Origin: Sphagnum compactum | Lineage: Eukaryota; Bryophyta; Sphagnopsida; Sphagnales | DNA: 64,000 bases | Assembly: GCA_965153455.1 (NCBI GenBank) | Contig: OZ234496.1 | Location: forward strand, 14,376,304 to 14,440,303 | Direction: 5' to 3' | Shown: positions 48,998 through 61,612 of the stretch, piece by piece | Layout of the letters: each line of letters starts with the position of its first letter | Numbering within the stretch: position 1 is the stretch's first letter | Position numbers and translations under genes: made by a program | Notes under the pieces: model-generated | The model's input: only the letters and a program-made list of their open reading frames with translations | Told to the model about the DNA's origin: nothing | Database searches by the model: none

Positions 48998-49130
48998 CGG
49001 AGGGCACGTTACCAAGCAGAAATTTCTTTGGCTGAAGGGTGGAGGCACATTACCAAGCAGAAATTTCTTTGGCCGAAGGGTGGAGGGCATGTTACCAAGA
49101 AGAACTTTTCCTTGGCCGAAGGGTAGGGGT
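48998..49130. repeat. Three tandem ~45-bp units
   Basis: GTTACCAAGCAGAAATTTCT then TTGGCTGAAGGGTGGAGG recurs three times, near 49008, 49050 and 49090. The third unit has extra changes. Confidence 0.88.
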
Positions 49131-49979
49131 ATTTTGAAAAGCCGAATGCCCAATAGGGCAGGTATTTCATTTAAAATTTTGTTTCCGTAATACTTGGCAG
49201 ATACGGCTTGCTGTATCACTGGAATTTAAAATTTTTTTTTTGGTCCATGCTATCTATTTTTGCATTGTCAGCAGGCATGATCAAACTTCTTTATATAGTA
49301 GGTTTTCCATTAAGAAGTTGAAAAGAACCAAGTGAGGTGGGGCTATGTTGTTCTCATGTCAATGCCACAGGAGTGGGGTGGGAATCTCTTGTCTTCTACT
49401 GGAGTAACAATTGTCATGGGCAAAAGATGACAACAATTATGGCAAGGCCGTTTCTTCAAAACGTATCTGAACCCTGTGAACCCGGGTTTCCAAAACCCAA
49501 TGGGGCCCATGCAAATTGGGTCTACCACATTATCCTTGATTCAAGGGGGTGGGGGACTCGTGGACCATCCCGATTACTCCACATGATGGATTCAACCATT
49601 AGGACCATTGAATTTGTATCACAATATACTTTAAAGTGAATGGATTTTGGGGTTCAAATTCTTGTTCATTTAAAGAGCTTTTGTTATTGTCTTTGCTTGT
49701 GGCTACAAATGGAACTGCGTGTGTGATTTGCTCTCTAGATTTCATCAAATCCACCATCAAATTGGCCCATAGCATTCGATTATGAATCCAACTGTACATG
49801 TATAATCTGGATTTTGCCTATGCATGAGAATCAAGCATGGTTAATTCAATGCGTTGTGTGTTGTTTCTTTCTTTGGGTTGCTTAATTTTGGGGATTCTTC
49901 TCGACATTTGGTGCCCAATTGAAGGCACTAAAAGGTAGAGTTCTGTTGTTGAAGAAATTTTCTTCCTAGGCTAAACATT

Positions 49980-49981
<2 letters not shown>

Positions 49982-50011
<30 letters not shown>
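49982..50011. repeat. Poly-G run of 30 bases
   Basis: An uninterrupted run of 30 G. The true length may differ because long homopolymers are error-prone. Confidence 0.9.
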
Positions 50012-50012
<1 letters not shown>

Positions 50013-51419
50013 ACTCTCTTGTTAACTTCCATTTTATATGCTCATTACACATAAGGAGGCACGGGTTTTGTCACTTCACTTTTTATTAACTTTTTGCCCT
50101 CCTTCTCAACTTGACTCCTACTTTTGCCCCATGTGATATCTGCATCAAAGGCTACCAAAAGTGTCTTTGTAACACAAGTGGATCCAACACTCAATTCCTA
50201 AATATTTAGATAATGTTGAAAGCTGGGTATTCAATATAATAATAAGGGTAGAGATATCATGGTTGCCCATGAGGCCTTCTAGAACTTCTGACCCCCAAAG
50301 TCTAATTTTTTAAGTACATTCCTTCCATATACAAATTTTAGGGCCCTCCCTATTTACACCTCTTTGGTGTTGTATTTGCACATTTCAAACATTGTTCAAG
50401 GAAATGATTCAATTATCAAGGACAAACCACAATTTTTCAAAAGTCCACATTTTATCTTCAAAATCTTGGAATTTGAATTTGTTAGGGCCTAACTATTAAC
50501 AAACTTCAATGTATCTTCTTCTCACTATTCAAAAGTTCAGATACTGTAGCACCTAACAACAGATTCAACAGCAATTAAATTATTTTATAAATAGTCAAAA
50601 TTTTTGAGAGATTCATTGCCTGAGTGCCAAATTTTCAAACTACTCAAATTTGAAAGTTTTGGAAACTTAAGTGTTATAAGCCTTGTGTCATGAGCATGTT
50701 TTTCTTTTTTCTTTTTTTCTTTTTTTTGGTTGTTGCAATTGTACACACTTTGCACGACTGATAATATATATATTCAAGTGGAGAATGGGATACTGTGCTT
50801 AAAAATGTTTGATGGATATCATTCTGTAAATGTCCAAATTTGATAAAAAGATTGTTTTGAAAACGATCATAGCAAAAATATTGCATAAAATGTTCACCCA
50901 CCAACCATCAACAACACAAATACTCCACACATTCTAATGGAATCCAAAAAAAATTTAGTTTCTAGGGATGAACTGATTGGGAACTTATAATGTTGGGGGG
51001 TAATAGGTAGGGTGTTCTTAAGAAGGGCTATTAGTCCAGGCCAAAAATAGTGGCCGCCAATTTTAGGAATAGAATTTCCATGCAACCAATGAGAAGTCAC
51101 GACATGGAGTGAAGGGTCCTCCTTTCTTTTCTTGTGGGTGGGAGGGAGTGGAGGGAGGGTTTCTCTTTTTCAAGGTGTAATTGGTGAGGAGAGTGGACAG
51201 TCCACTGTTCACGTGTTGACTTGAACAGCGAACAGTCGACTTTCCATGCAAGCTTTTTTTTCCTGTTTTGTGGGCGGGCGAGCGGGCGGTTAAAACAATG
51301 ACTTCCAAAGTTCCTGACATGTTTGGAACATTGGGCACTACCCCACAGAGAGGCCTAAATTTGCCTCCCTACCCAAAATAAAAGTGTGCTTTCTCATGCT
51401 TCCCTTAGGTTTTTAGTTT
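50012..51419. other. No gene recognised
   Basis: No supported gene. An inverted CAGTCCACTGTTC / GAACAGTCGACT word pair lies near 51198-51241. Confidence 0.45.
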
Positions 51420-51575
51420 ATATACATGGGAGTTGAACTTTGGGCAAACCATATGGGATAAAACCCAGGTGCTATTGGGAACATCTTGGCGAATGCATCT
51501 GGGAACAATTTGGGAACAAGGGAAAATATCAAATAATCCGGGTTTCCCCCCCCCCCCCCCCCCCCCCCCCCCCAA
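51420..51575 (+). repeat. 'GGGAAC' repeat family copy ending in a C run
   Basis: TTTGGGCAAACCATATGGGA then AGGTGCTATTGGGAACATC and further GGGAAC words lead into a run of 28 C at 51546-51573. Other copies end in shorter C-rich tracts. Confidence 0.75.
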
Positions 51576-52129
51576 CACCCCCTAAAAAAGAAAAAAACTG
51601 GATCGTTTATGGTGCATGCTGAGCCCTCCCATTGGCTGCATGAAATTTCCATTTCCAAAACTGTTGGTCACCATTTTCAGCCTGGGCTAATACCCCCATA
51701 TAAACTGGGGGTGCTTATTCTTCAGATGTGTGCCCATAATCTAACTTGAAAATAGTCTTGGGTACTGTAGTACCTTGGCATGTTTATCAAATAACTAAAT
51801 AATGTTGAAATTTTCATTTCAACAAATATTACATTCTTGAATATATTCAACATTTTCTTTCAGAAATATTTTAATATTTAAAAATAAAAGTTTGAAAACT
51901 TCAACATTTTTGAAAAGAATATAATGAGGGTCAAAGCAGCCAAAGTAATAGGGTAAACACAAATAATAATTAGTGTTGAAGCTGCCAAGATAATAAGTAG
52001 GGTAATAAAATAATTACTATCAAAGCCACCAAGTAATAGGGTAATCAAAAAATAAAAAATTAAGAATATGCCATCAGAACATATAGGTCTCCACACTTGT
52101 GGAGTTAGATAATAATAGTGTGAGAAAAA

Positions 52130-52310
52130 ATCCGGGGGGGGAGGGGGGGGAGAGTCAGAATACAAAAACTTTAGTGCCTTTGTCTGTTCCCATTAAGTTC
52201 CTAAGAGGTTCTCTTTAAAGTTCAAAAGGGGTTCCCCCCAAGGTTCCCACCGTGTTCTTGAAGATGTTCTTAACAGGACCACACTTTTACCCCCCAAACT
52301 AATTAATAGA
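52130..52310 (-). repeat. 'GGGAAC' repeat family copy, inverted, with G tract
   Basis: GTTCCCATTAAGTTCC, GGTTCCCACCGTGTTC and related words read as GGGAAC on the minus strand. A G-rich tract (CGGGGGGGGAGGGGGGGGAG, 52133-52152) lies at the matching end. Confidence 0.6.
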
Positions 52311-53292
52311 AGCAACAAAATACCGTTGGTAGGTCCTCACAACATATAATGTTATAACATTATGGAGACCAACTTTGATCCATTACGCCACAATAAAGTC
52401 CAAAGAGACACTCTAAATTTATAGTAGAGAGAGAGAGATTGAGACCCTAAACTCTAAACCGATGTCTTGCAATAAAACATCTTATAATAGACAACATAAA
52501 AAAAATTTAAGGGCCATTTTAAACAAGGGTCTAGGGACCAAAAGCCCAAGGATCAATTTGAAACAAATCGAACTTTGAATTGGACCCTTCTTCACATTAT
52601 CAATAAATAAATAAATAAATAAATTTTAATTCTTAATGAGTGTGTCTAAAGGGTTGGGGTCCAATTCAAGGGTCCAATATCAAAAATGTGTAATTGACAT
52701 GGGAGAGGATTAGGTTAACTTTGGATCTTTTCTTCCTTTTTTTATAAAATGATTTTTAAATTTTTTTGATTTTATTTCCATTTGTGCACCTGAAAAGGCT
52801 GAAAATGCTCTGTTTCTAGCAACCACATTGCCAGGATCCACAAAATGAGCCATGTTAATTTTAGAATTGATCAAAAAATGGGGAAGCAGGTGTGCTCTCA
52901 GCAATGCTCTCAATTCATACAAGGATTTGAACAAAATTTAAGCAACAAGGATAAAAGAAAACAATGAAAAAATAAATAAAGAAATGAGCAACCTTGAACC
53001 TTAGACTTTAATTCTCCAAACTATAAGCTTTTCTTTGAGCTGTTTTTTTTTGTTCAGACCAATTGGTTTTCCCTTCAAAATGATGCCATGTAAATCAAAT
53101 CACAATTTGATTTGATCCTGGACTCTTGTCTAAAAGCTTTGGGATCAATTTAAAGCTCTTGACCAATAGAAATGCTCAATTTTATTGGTCCCTGCTCTTT
53201 GAATCTTTGTCTAAAATGGTCCTAATACATAAATACATAGGAAGATGTGGTGTCTATACATTACCCCAAAAAAATAATTTATGATTACAATT
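52311..53292. other. No gene recognised
   Basis: AT-rich DNA with an AAAT run near 52600-52624. Nothing else could be supported upstream of the MATE gene. Confidence 0.5.
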
Positions 53293-53455
53293 TTGAAAGT
53301 AGCTATGATAATAGGTAGGTACCTATTGTGGGCCCTTATGGTGTACAACTGCAAAGCAAGGCCCCCCCAAAAAAATGATCCAAAGGAAGAAATTGTTGGA
53401 AAGTAGGTAGGTAGGTAGGTACTTATGGTGCACAACTGCAGAGGGGCGGGGGGAC
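53293..53455 (+). repeat. Two direct copies with GTAGGTAGGT runs
   Basis: GTAGGTACCTATTGTGGGCC then CTTATGGTGTACAACTGCA recurs as GTAGGTACTTATGGTGCACA then ACTGCAGAGG about 110 bases later. Each is followed by an A- or G-rich patch. Confidence 0.7.
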
Positions 53456-53732
53456 AAGCAAAAAGGATTCTCCAAAAGCAGAAGTTGCTCACTGATTTGT
53501 GGATAGAAAAAAAACGTTTGGGTTTGGGGCCCTTGTTTGCGTTGCGTTGCCATGCTGAAGATGCACCACCGGTTTGGTACTCTGTGCTCTTGAGTTTAGT
53601 ACAAGAATTGGGTTTTTGCATGCTTGTATAAATTTGGAAGCTGTAAATCTGGGACATGTTGGAGATGCTGGAACTGAAGCTGAAAAACAAGGAACAAAGT
53701 TCCCTTCTTGTCTACAGTGTTTGATCATCATC

Positions 53733-53782
53733 GTGGTGGTGGTGGTGGTGGTGGTGGTGGTTGTTGTTGTGATTGTTGTTGT
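53733..53782 (+). repeat. (GGT)n/(GTT)n tract upstream of the MATE start
   Basis: An imperfect GGT then GTT trinucleotide run ends about 70 bases before the MATE ATG, probably within the leader. It gives an open poly-Val frame that I do not regard as coding. Confidence 0.85.
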
Positions 53783-53849
53783 TCCAGCTCGTTTGTGGGT
53801 TTTTGTTTGCAAGTTTTGACGACAAAAGAAAGAATTGCAGCAAAAATTC

Positions 53850-56800
53850 ATGATGATCACCTCGGTGGCAGATTTGGCAGACGGAGAAGTGGCAGCAATA
53901 GCAGTCACTACACCTACTGTATTTGTGCCTGGAGTGGTGGTGAGCATGCCCAAGAATTTGGAGCAGAACTTACCACAACAAAGTGCAGCAGCTGTTGTAG
54001 ACCTCGGTGTTGGAGGATGTTCAGATTCTGGAAGTAACGTGAGGAATGGGTTTGTAGCAGGAGGGAGGAGGGTGGTGCATGCAGCAGCGGCAGCAGGGGG
54101 AGATCTGAGTTCATTGGACGACTCCGCAGCAGTAGAAAATTATATGTTGGGTTGCTGGACTGAAGTGTGTGAGCAATGCTGGCTTTCAGGACCCACCATT
54201 CTCATGCTCCTGCTGCAGTACCTCACTGCATTGACGGTGGTCACCTTTGTGGGTCGCTTGGGTGCTGCTTATCTTGCTGCCATGAGCATGGCCACTTCCT
54301 TTGTGGGCATCGTTGGGTTCGACGTCCTGGTACGCACGTGGTTCCCCACCGAAGACAGAGAGCGAGAAGAGAGAAATTGCAGGAAAAATTTCAAGAGATT
54401 TTTCCTCAATCTGTGTGTTTCATTTTCTTTTGCAGACAGGACTGTCAAGCGGACTAGAGACTTTGTGTGGACAAGCGTATGGAGCAAAGCAGTACCATCT
54501 GCTGGGAATCTACTTGCAACGAGCCATATTCGTCCTCCTTGTTGTGGCAATACCCATCTGCTTGGCAAGCTTCTACATGGCACCCATCCTGATTGCCTTC
54601 GGTGAAGACCCAGCCATTGCAAACAATGCACAGCTTTATGGCCGATACCTACTGCCTTGCATCCTGGCTTTTGCAGTCATGATGCCCCTTGTCAAGTTCT
54701 GTCAATCGCAGCGGATTGTGGTTCCTTTGATGTGGTGTGCGGCTGCGGCTTGTTTGTTGCAATTCCCTCTCTGCCTTCTCCTCATCACCAAACTCAATTG
54801 GGGTTTCAATGGTGGTGCTGTGGCCATGAGCGTGTCTACCATTCTCGATACCGTTATCCTTGCAACCATCCTGAGATTCTCACCCAAATGCAAGAAGAGC
54901 TTCACCTCCTTGTCACTTGAAGCACTGCACGATTTGCGAGGGTTCTTCAAGCTGGCTATACCTTCCGCTTTAATGATGTGGTAGGAAAGCTAAGTCTTCC
55001 CTTGCTGCTTGGTTGCTATGTAGGGTTCCTTGCATACCATGAGGGTAAGTAGGGTTCAGAGTGGTGATCTTCAAGCAAGGTAGTCACCATTCAAAACCTG
55101 CCTGCATGCATGCAAATTAGGTTTTTCGTTTCTTCACATGAGTGAACATTGTTCTTGAGCAGTTATCACTTGGTTTTCTAGGGTTCTGGATCCAGGGTCA
55201 ATTGCTGTCACACCACTGACAAGTAGGTACAAAATGAGGGATGGAGTAGGGACCTCAATGATTTCCACTGCGAACTCCTAATGCAAGACCTAATTTGAGG
55301 ATTTTTTTCTTTCTGTCATGTGCATTCTTGATGGGTTGACAAAATTATGAGCAACAGCTTGGAGTTGTGGGTGTTTCAAATTCTGACTCTGCTGGCTGGA
55401 CTGCTACCCAACACTGAAATTGAAATGGCAGCGTTTGTCATTGGGTATGTTTGCTGCTTTGGATGTTTTTCTTGTTTGGGAAAGTCTGTTGAGAAGAAGA
55501 AGTGCTAATTTGACCATGGCTTGCACATCTAGTAGTAGTAGGTATGCAGGATTGAAATCATTGTTGGAAGCCATGACAGTTTAGTTGCAGAGTACCTGCA
55601 CAATTGCTAATAAAGCACTGAGGAACTGTGTGTAGTGGGTCTTCTGTTTCAGGATGGCGCTGTTCTCACTCTCCCGAATGATATCAATAGGTCTGAGTGT
55701 CGGCAGCAGGTAAACATTGATCATTCATTATCCTAGTACATCCTTTCTGTAATATGGAACCCTGGGAGAAAAAAAGAAAAAGGTAAGGACTCTCAAGGAA
55801 GTGTAAAATCATGTTGATGGGTGGTGTCCCTTCACTGTCAGGACAGACTGACTCATTTGGAGAGTCCAGCTGTTGGTGCATTACCTGATTCTTTTTTACC
55901 CATTGCCTGGGACAACAGAAAGATGGTACTGAGCCATGACTGTCGATCACTAATTTTAGGCTAGTACCATAGTCCTCAGAGGAGGATTCTGGAGAAGCTC
56001 ATAAGCTTGTATGTAACTGGTAAATTGACTCACAAGTGAAGAAGAAGATTGCTTTGAGTGAAATGCACACAACCAAGTGATCTTGTATTGCTGTTATCTG
56101 AACATCTAAAATTGAATCTGGATGTGCAGTGTGCGAGTTTCCAATGAACTGGGAGCGGGACAACCTCGTGCAGCCAGATTTGCAGCAGTTGTTTCCATGG
56201 TCATGGTAATCATTGTTGGACTTGTATTGGCTGTTATTGTCCTATTTCTGCGTAATGTTTGGGGGAGTGCCTTCAGCAAAGAACAAGAAGTTCTGGACCG
56301 TGTTTCCAGGAGTGCACCATATCTTGCGGCTCTTGGGTTTGTGTACTGCTGTCAACAGGTTCTTTCAGGTTATCCAACAACTCCTAAGCTCAAATCCTTC
56401 TTGTATTGAAGTTTTTAGCAGGGGAGTCTCAGAAACCTATCTGTAGACGGTGGAATATATTTTGGGTTCTTGCTGTATTTGCTCTCAAGTACACTAACTT
56501 CTTGTTTTTTATCAGGATTACAGAGCATGTGCTATGGTCCATGTTTGCAGGTGTGGTGAGAGGAATTGGATGGCAAAAATGGGGTGTGTATGCCAATTTA
56601 GGAGCATACTATGGCATCGGTTTGCCAACAGCCATCATCCTGGTCTGCATGTTCCAGTTTGATGGCAGAGTATGTTTTCTCCCTATCTTTAAATCATGAG
56701 TTTTTTTGTAACACATTCTTTGGAAGCAAGTGAATGGCAAACATGTGTCCTCCTCAAACCTTCACTTAATTCCAAAGTTCACTCCCAATTCATAGTTCAA

Positions 56801-57516
56801 TCATATACATCATTTGCCAACCTCCAACCCTAACTCTGAGCAACATAAGTGATTGCTCTATCATATTCTTGTCATGTTTGTTTGGCTTTGCTGAAACCGA
56901 CAAATTGGTTACCTTCACAAAGCTTGTGCTGCTATTGTTGGGGAATTTTCTCAGGAATTCCATAGTTACAATGTTGCATGATGTTTGAGAAACAGAGTGC
57001 AGTAGATGACTGAAGAAAAGGGGATGCAAATGAGATTCTCATTTTGATCTGAGATATAATCAGCATCTGAAAGCAGCACAACTGGTTGGAATGTTGCAGG
57101 GACTTTGGATTGGGATGTTAGCTGGTGTGGTAGCACAGACAGTGGCCCTCACCATCATCACCCTCCGTGCCCATTGGGAAAATTTGGTATGCTTTAGTCC
57201 TCTCCCTTTCTCTCTCTTTCTTTGCATTTCTTTCTCCCCATAATTCTAGAATGTAGTTCTGTAAATTGAAATGTGGGTTGGTGCAAGGGAGTCATATGTC
57301 CCTTTTGATCATCACAAGTGGATGAGAAAAAGGCTTTGCAATTTTTTGGAGTTTGTTGTTTTTCCAACTCCTAACAGGATGAGTGGAAAAATGCAGTCGA
57401 AGGAAGCTTTGAACCGCATTTTTACATCAGAATCCAGCTTACTTAGTACCACGGTGCCACTTCTTGATGATAAGGCAAGATCTCTTTTGCACCCATGTTT
57501 CACAATTGAGGCTTGA
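53850..57516 (+). CDS. MATE efflux transporter (DETOXIFICATION-type), 577 aa, eight exons
   Basis: A plant multidrug-and-toxin-extrusion carrier, predicted to move organic compounds across the plasma or vacuolar membrane in exchange for protons. Exons are 53850-54329, 54436-54980, 55358-55444, 55653-55709, 56130-56368, 56551-56669, 57100-57186 and 57397-57516; all introns are GT-AG and the frame is kept throughout. Residues 1-95 are a low-complexity cytosolic tail. The first membrane region begins near 112, family motif LETLCGQAYGAKQY is at 167-180, CLELWVFQ opens exon 3, and VRVSNELGAGQPRAA starts at 391. RGIGWQKWGVYANLGAYYG and GLWIGMLAGVVAQTVAL lie near the end. The last exon's acceptor (TGCAG at 57392-57396) is chosen because SKEAL.RI..S.SSL.STT.PLL is shared with the neighbouring paralogue. 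The start is the first ATG in frame; an earlier leader exon cannot be excluded. Confidence 0.92.
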
Positions 57517-60500
57517 TCTAGTAATTTCATTTTCAGAAACAGCTAGCACTGGTTTAGAATGCATCCCACATGAATGGATCAATTCAGGCATTATGACTGC
57601 ATGCATAGTGGACCCTGAACCCTGAACCCTATTTTTTTGGGTTGGGTGAATGCAGGATTCTTGTACAGATCATTAGCATGTTCATTTCAAGAAGACAGGA
57701 GATGCAGAAATGTCCATAATAGTGTGAAGGTACATTGAAAGTAGAGAGCACTGAGGAGCTTTTATACCCACCATTGGTGGCTCATGATGCATTTGTTTGA
57801 GAAGTTTTTGCCAAATTAAGCAACTGAAAAATTCATCATTGGATTGAGAATTACTTTGACTAGATGTGCAAAGCTACACTACATGTACAAAGCTTCTTTG
57901 TGTACACAATTACACGAGGCAGAAAATGTTTGACCATTTTCAATTATAGAAATATCATGGCCAAAAAAGTACTTTCCTTTTGGAGCCTTTATATTAAGGA
58001 TGTGTGAATTTTGCTTTTGCCCACATGTCATCTAAATAGTGGCCTCTAGAATGACTTGAATTGAATTCAAAATTTTCATGTTTGGGTGTACTTAGAGAGA
58101 GCAATGTTGGTTCTTCACTTCAATTATGGTGTGTGTGTGTGTGTGTGTCTCTAAGCATCAACACGTATGGTCCTAACACAAGTATGATTAGTTTGGCCAT
58201 GACCTCCCCCGTTTTTGTTTGCTTTTTAAAAAACCTGTTGTTTATTGTTTTGATTCTAAACTAGAGTTATTTTAACAAATTGCTCTTCAATTTGAGACTT
58301 GTATGTTGGTGGATTAATGATTCCAGGTACGGTTTTTATATTAATTGTATGTTTATCATTGAAATCAACTAAGTGACAACAATTTTGCAAATAAATGTCT
58401 AGCCTCACAATGTGTTATCGTTTATGGATTACAATTTTTATTGACATATGAACCATATAGTGGAACTTACATGTTTGTATGGTTGAACTATATGATTGCA
58501 AGTTAAACAAGAGCCCACAATTTAGTCAAATTTACTATTGCACACCAAAGCGTGATAATTCAAATTGTAGTGGATGAAGAATGAAACTCATTGAGTTTTA
58601 TGCTTGCAAGTATATGCTTATTGTCTTGCAACACGAAATATCTAACATGGGCAAGGAAGACTATCGCAAACATGTATTTCCAATGTGCACAAGAACCAAG
58701 ATAAACTATAACCAAAAAAAAAAGGCTTAACCACACACACCAACAATATTCTAAAACAAACAATACTAGTCTATAACCTAGAGATTTTTGTAATGACAGT
58801 CTTCAATTAGGTGTAAATGCTTCAACTTTCAAAGAAGTTAATGTTGTGTACTTGAAGCATTTATTCCAAGCATTAATAATAGTATACCTTTCATAATTAC
58901 CTTATGATGGACATAAGGTAAATCCATGATACACTTACCTTGCAATCACCTTAAGTGTATTTTGAAAATGTCCTCCCATGGTATATTCAATGCTAATTAC
59001 CTTACCCTCGAAGTAATTTTGTTTTTAAAATCACATATATGCATTTACCTCAAGGGTATGCTTCCTCCCAAAAAAATATGAATCTTACTCTAACAACCTT
59101 AAATGGATTCAAATATTACTATACCTTCCCAAAACTACTTATTATTTATGATCTTGCTAACTTTAAAACTTCATATGACCAAATTTGTCAAATGATGGAA
59201 AGTTAAAATGTATATACAAAATAGAAAACAAATTGCCCACACATGGTGCTCTTTTAATTAGACCCATCCTCACATAATCCATATAACCCACTTGGTCAAT
59301 CTTCATAATTGTGAAAGCCTGCCATTGTATAGAGCCTTCAACAAAGCTACACCATCTATGGTTGACCCTATGAAGCTTGAGCAAGAGAGATGGAGGAGCT
59401 CTTTTATTCCAGCGAAAGGTCATATGTACTCTTGCACTATAAAATCACTCAAGCTTACCATCACACACATCATGGTCTTTATCCAATTTCTAAAATAACA
59501 TGAGTTGTCTCTAAAACTATCTTGGGCACTTCTTCTAATTAACATTATGAAATGTGATCATTTGAACTCGACTCAAATGTTTTTGCTTGAAAATTGGAAC
59601 TGGAGAGCTTTCAACAGCACTGAATAGACAAGAAAAGTCACAACCTTGACAAGCTTGGAACAAAAGATGAAGTTTGCCCAAAGAGAAAACGGGAAAGACT
59701 ACCATTGGTGAAGTAACCAAAACTTTAGAAAATAAATCATTGAAAGCTTCAATTCAAAAGAAAGTAACATAAACAAATATAGACTTAACAATGGTTACAG
59801 AGAAATCTTTCTAAAAAATTGTTAGAAGAAAATAGGAGATGGGATGTCATTGAATGGATGTTGACGCAGAGGCATTTCAACACCCCTTTGAACCCAAGAG
59901 AATAATTAAAACACACTAAAAAATAAGAGTAGTTGAGATGTGAGGGAAGGTGTAAGAAATCAGAGGAATTACATGTCTTGTATTGTAACTTAGATAAATC
60001 ATATCAAAGGGTAAAGCTCATTTGTACTTGGAATTCGTTCCACAATAGAAAGAAGAGCATGTTCTCTGGTTCATCTTAACTATAGGAAAGCTAATCCACA
60101 GTAATTCACATGTTAAAATAAGGCCACTTATGTATAAAGCAACACAATCTAGTGTATTATATTCACTGTTTTCTAATCCTAATAGCAAACACAGAACTTT
60201 ATGATTTCTTTCACAACATGGCCAATCATATAACTTCATTAAAGGCGGGGAGAAATGAAAAATCAATCAACAACTGCTTTCCTAGATGCAGTTCAAGAAG
60301 AAGAGTTGGCAACTAGTATATATGATGACCTACATCCAAGCAAAATATACTAAGGATATCAAAGGACATCTTGGAAAGGATGTAACTCCTCAATCTTGCA
60401 TATGACAAGATTAGTATAAATTCTTTTCCTATCGTTCTTCTCTCTTTATGTTTGTAACAGACACAAACATAATTTTAATACAAGGATATTTCATTTTTCT

Positions 60501-61612
60501 TGTTTTCACATTAATAGAAGAATTTGTATTGAGAGTAGTCATTTAAAATCCCAATCTTAAGCCAAACATTGAGTTACTGATCACCAAATGATCAAATCTA
60601 ACTTGTGGTCTTAACAGGGTTTGGTCTAATTTTCAACCGAGGACCTATGCTGATTAGATCACCAAATGGTTCAAGGGTAAATTACACAACCAGTCAGCAA
60701 CAAATTCAATTTTCTAACTGCACAAAAACATAGCAAAAAAACCTGGAAACCTAGGGGATTTGTTTATTGGGTTAACGAATTAGGGACAAAGACTTGTGGC
60801 AAAAACAAAAGCCAGTTGGTTTTCTATCTGTACTTCAATTTTCAATTCAATGAAAAAGAAGGAAAAACAAAAGCACAAAAGAACTGTACCCTGTGCTTGA
60901 ATGTCTTAAGATCTAAGATTAAGACATTAAGATCAATCTCAGAATAATCAAGTTGCTACCTGTATTTAATTCCCAACATTAATGCCCTTTATTTGTTTAG
61001 AGTGAGAATCCATCATCATCATCATCTCCAAGTGGAGTGTATATCCACATTTGCAAAGGGAAATATATTACAAACTTACTCTGGTTCATATGTGCCATTA
61101 TTCCATGTCTATCACCATCACAACTCCATATTTTCAATAAGGGAGTTAAGACACTCTAAGGGAGTTAGAACTTAGAGGCTAAAAGATCTAACTGGTACAT
61201 TTTGCAACTGTTTTGACATGTTTGTTTTCAGTCTTTGTTGTGAACTGATTTTAGTACATGATTCTCAAACAGAAGCAATCATGAAGGGGATCATGTGGTG
61301 AGTGCCTGCAAGCTTCTTCTCATTGTTTGGGTTGATTTTGAAATTCAAAATGTTGTCATACCCAAGAGAACAACTTTATTATTGTTGGTGCCAAGCTGCT
61401 TCTCACTGTTGGGTTGTCTTCCTAAATTCAACAATATGCTGTCTTTGTACCCAAGAGGATCGTACTGCAGCAGCAGCTGCTTTCAGCTTGTTGTTCCAGA
61501 GACACCCATTAGCAACTTCCTTTTTCCAAACTCTGCAATGGTCAGCAATAATCGGATCAAAAGTTATGACATTGCAGCTGTGCCCAAACTTTTCTATTGT
61601 GATCATTGCAAT
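57517..61612. other. Intergenic stretch between the two convergent MATE genes
   Basis: It holds both 3' flanks, a (GT)n run at about 58127-58148 and AT-rich DNA. No additional gene is supported. The last part (about 61300-61612) has overlapping frames on both strands that do not show a domain. Confidence 0.6.

Noticed and set aside
53574-53819. Frame with a long Val run upstream of the MATE gene
   Set aside because: Produced by the GGT/GTT tract; no family relation and no link to the MATE frame.
57378-57446. Alternative last exon of the plus-strand MATE gene beginning after CTAACAG
   Set aside because: It gives a 22-codon tail that the paralogue does not share, while the later acceptor gives a tail conserved in both genes.
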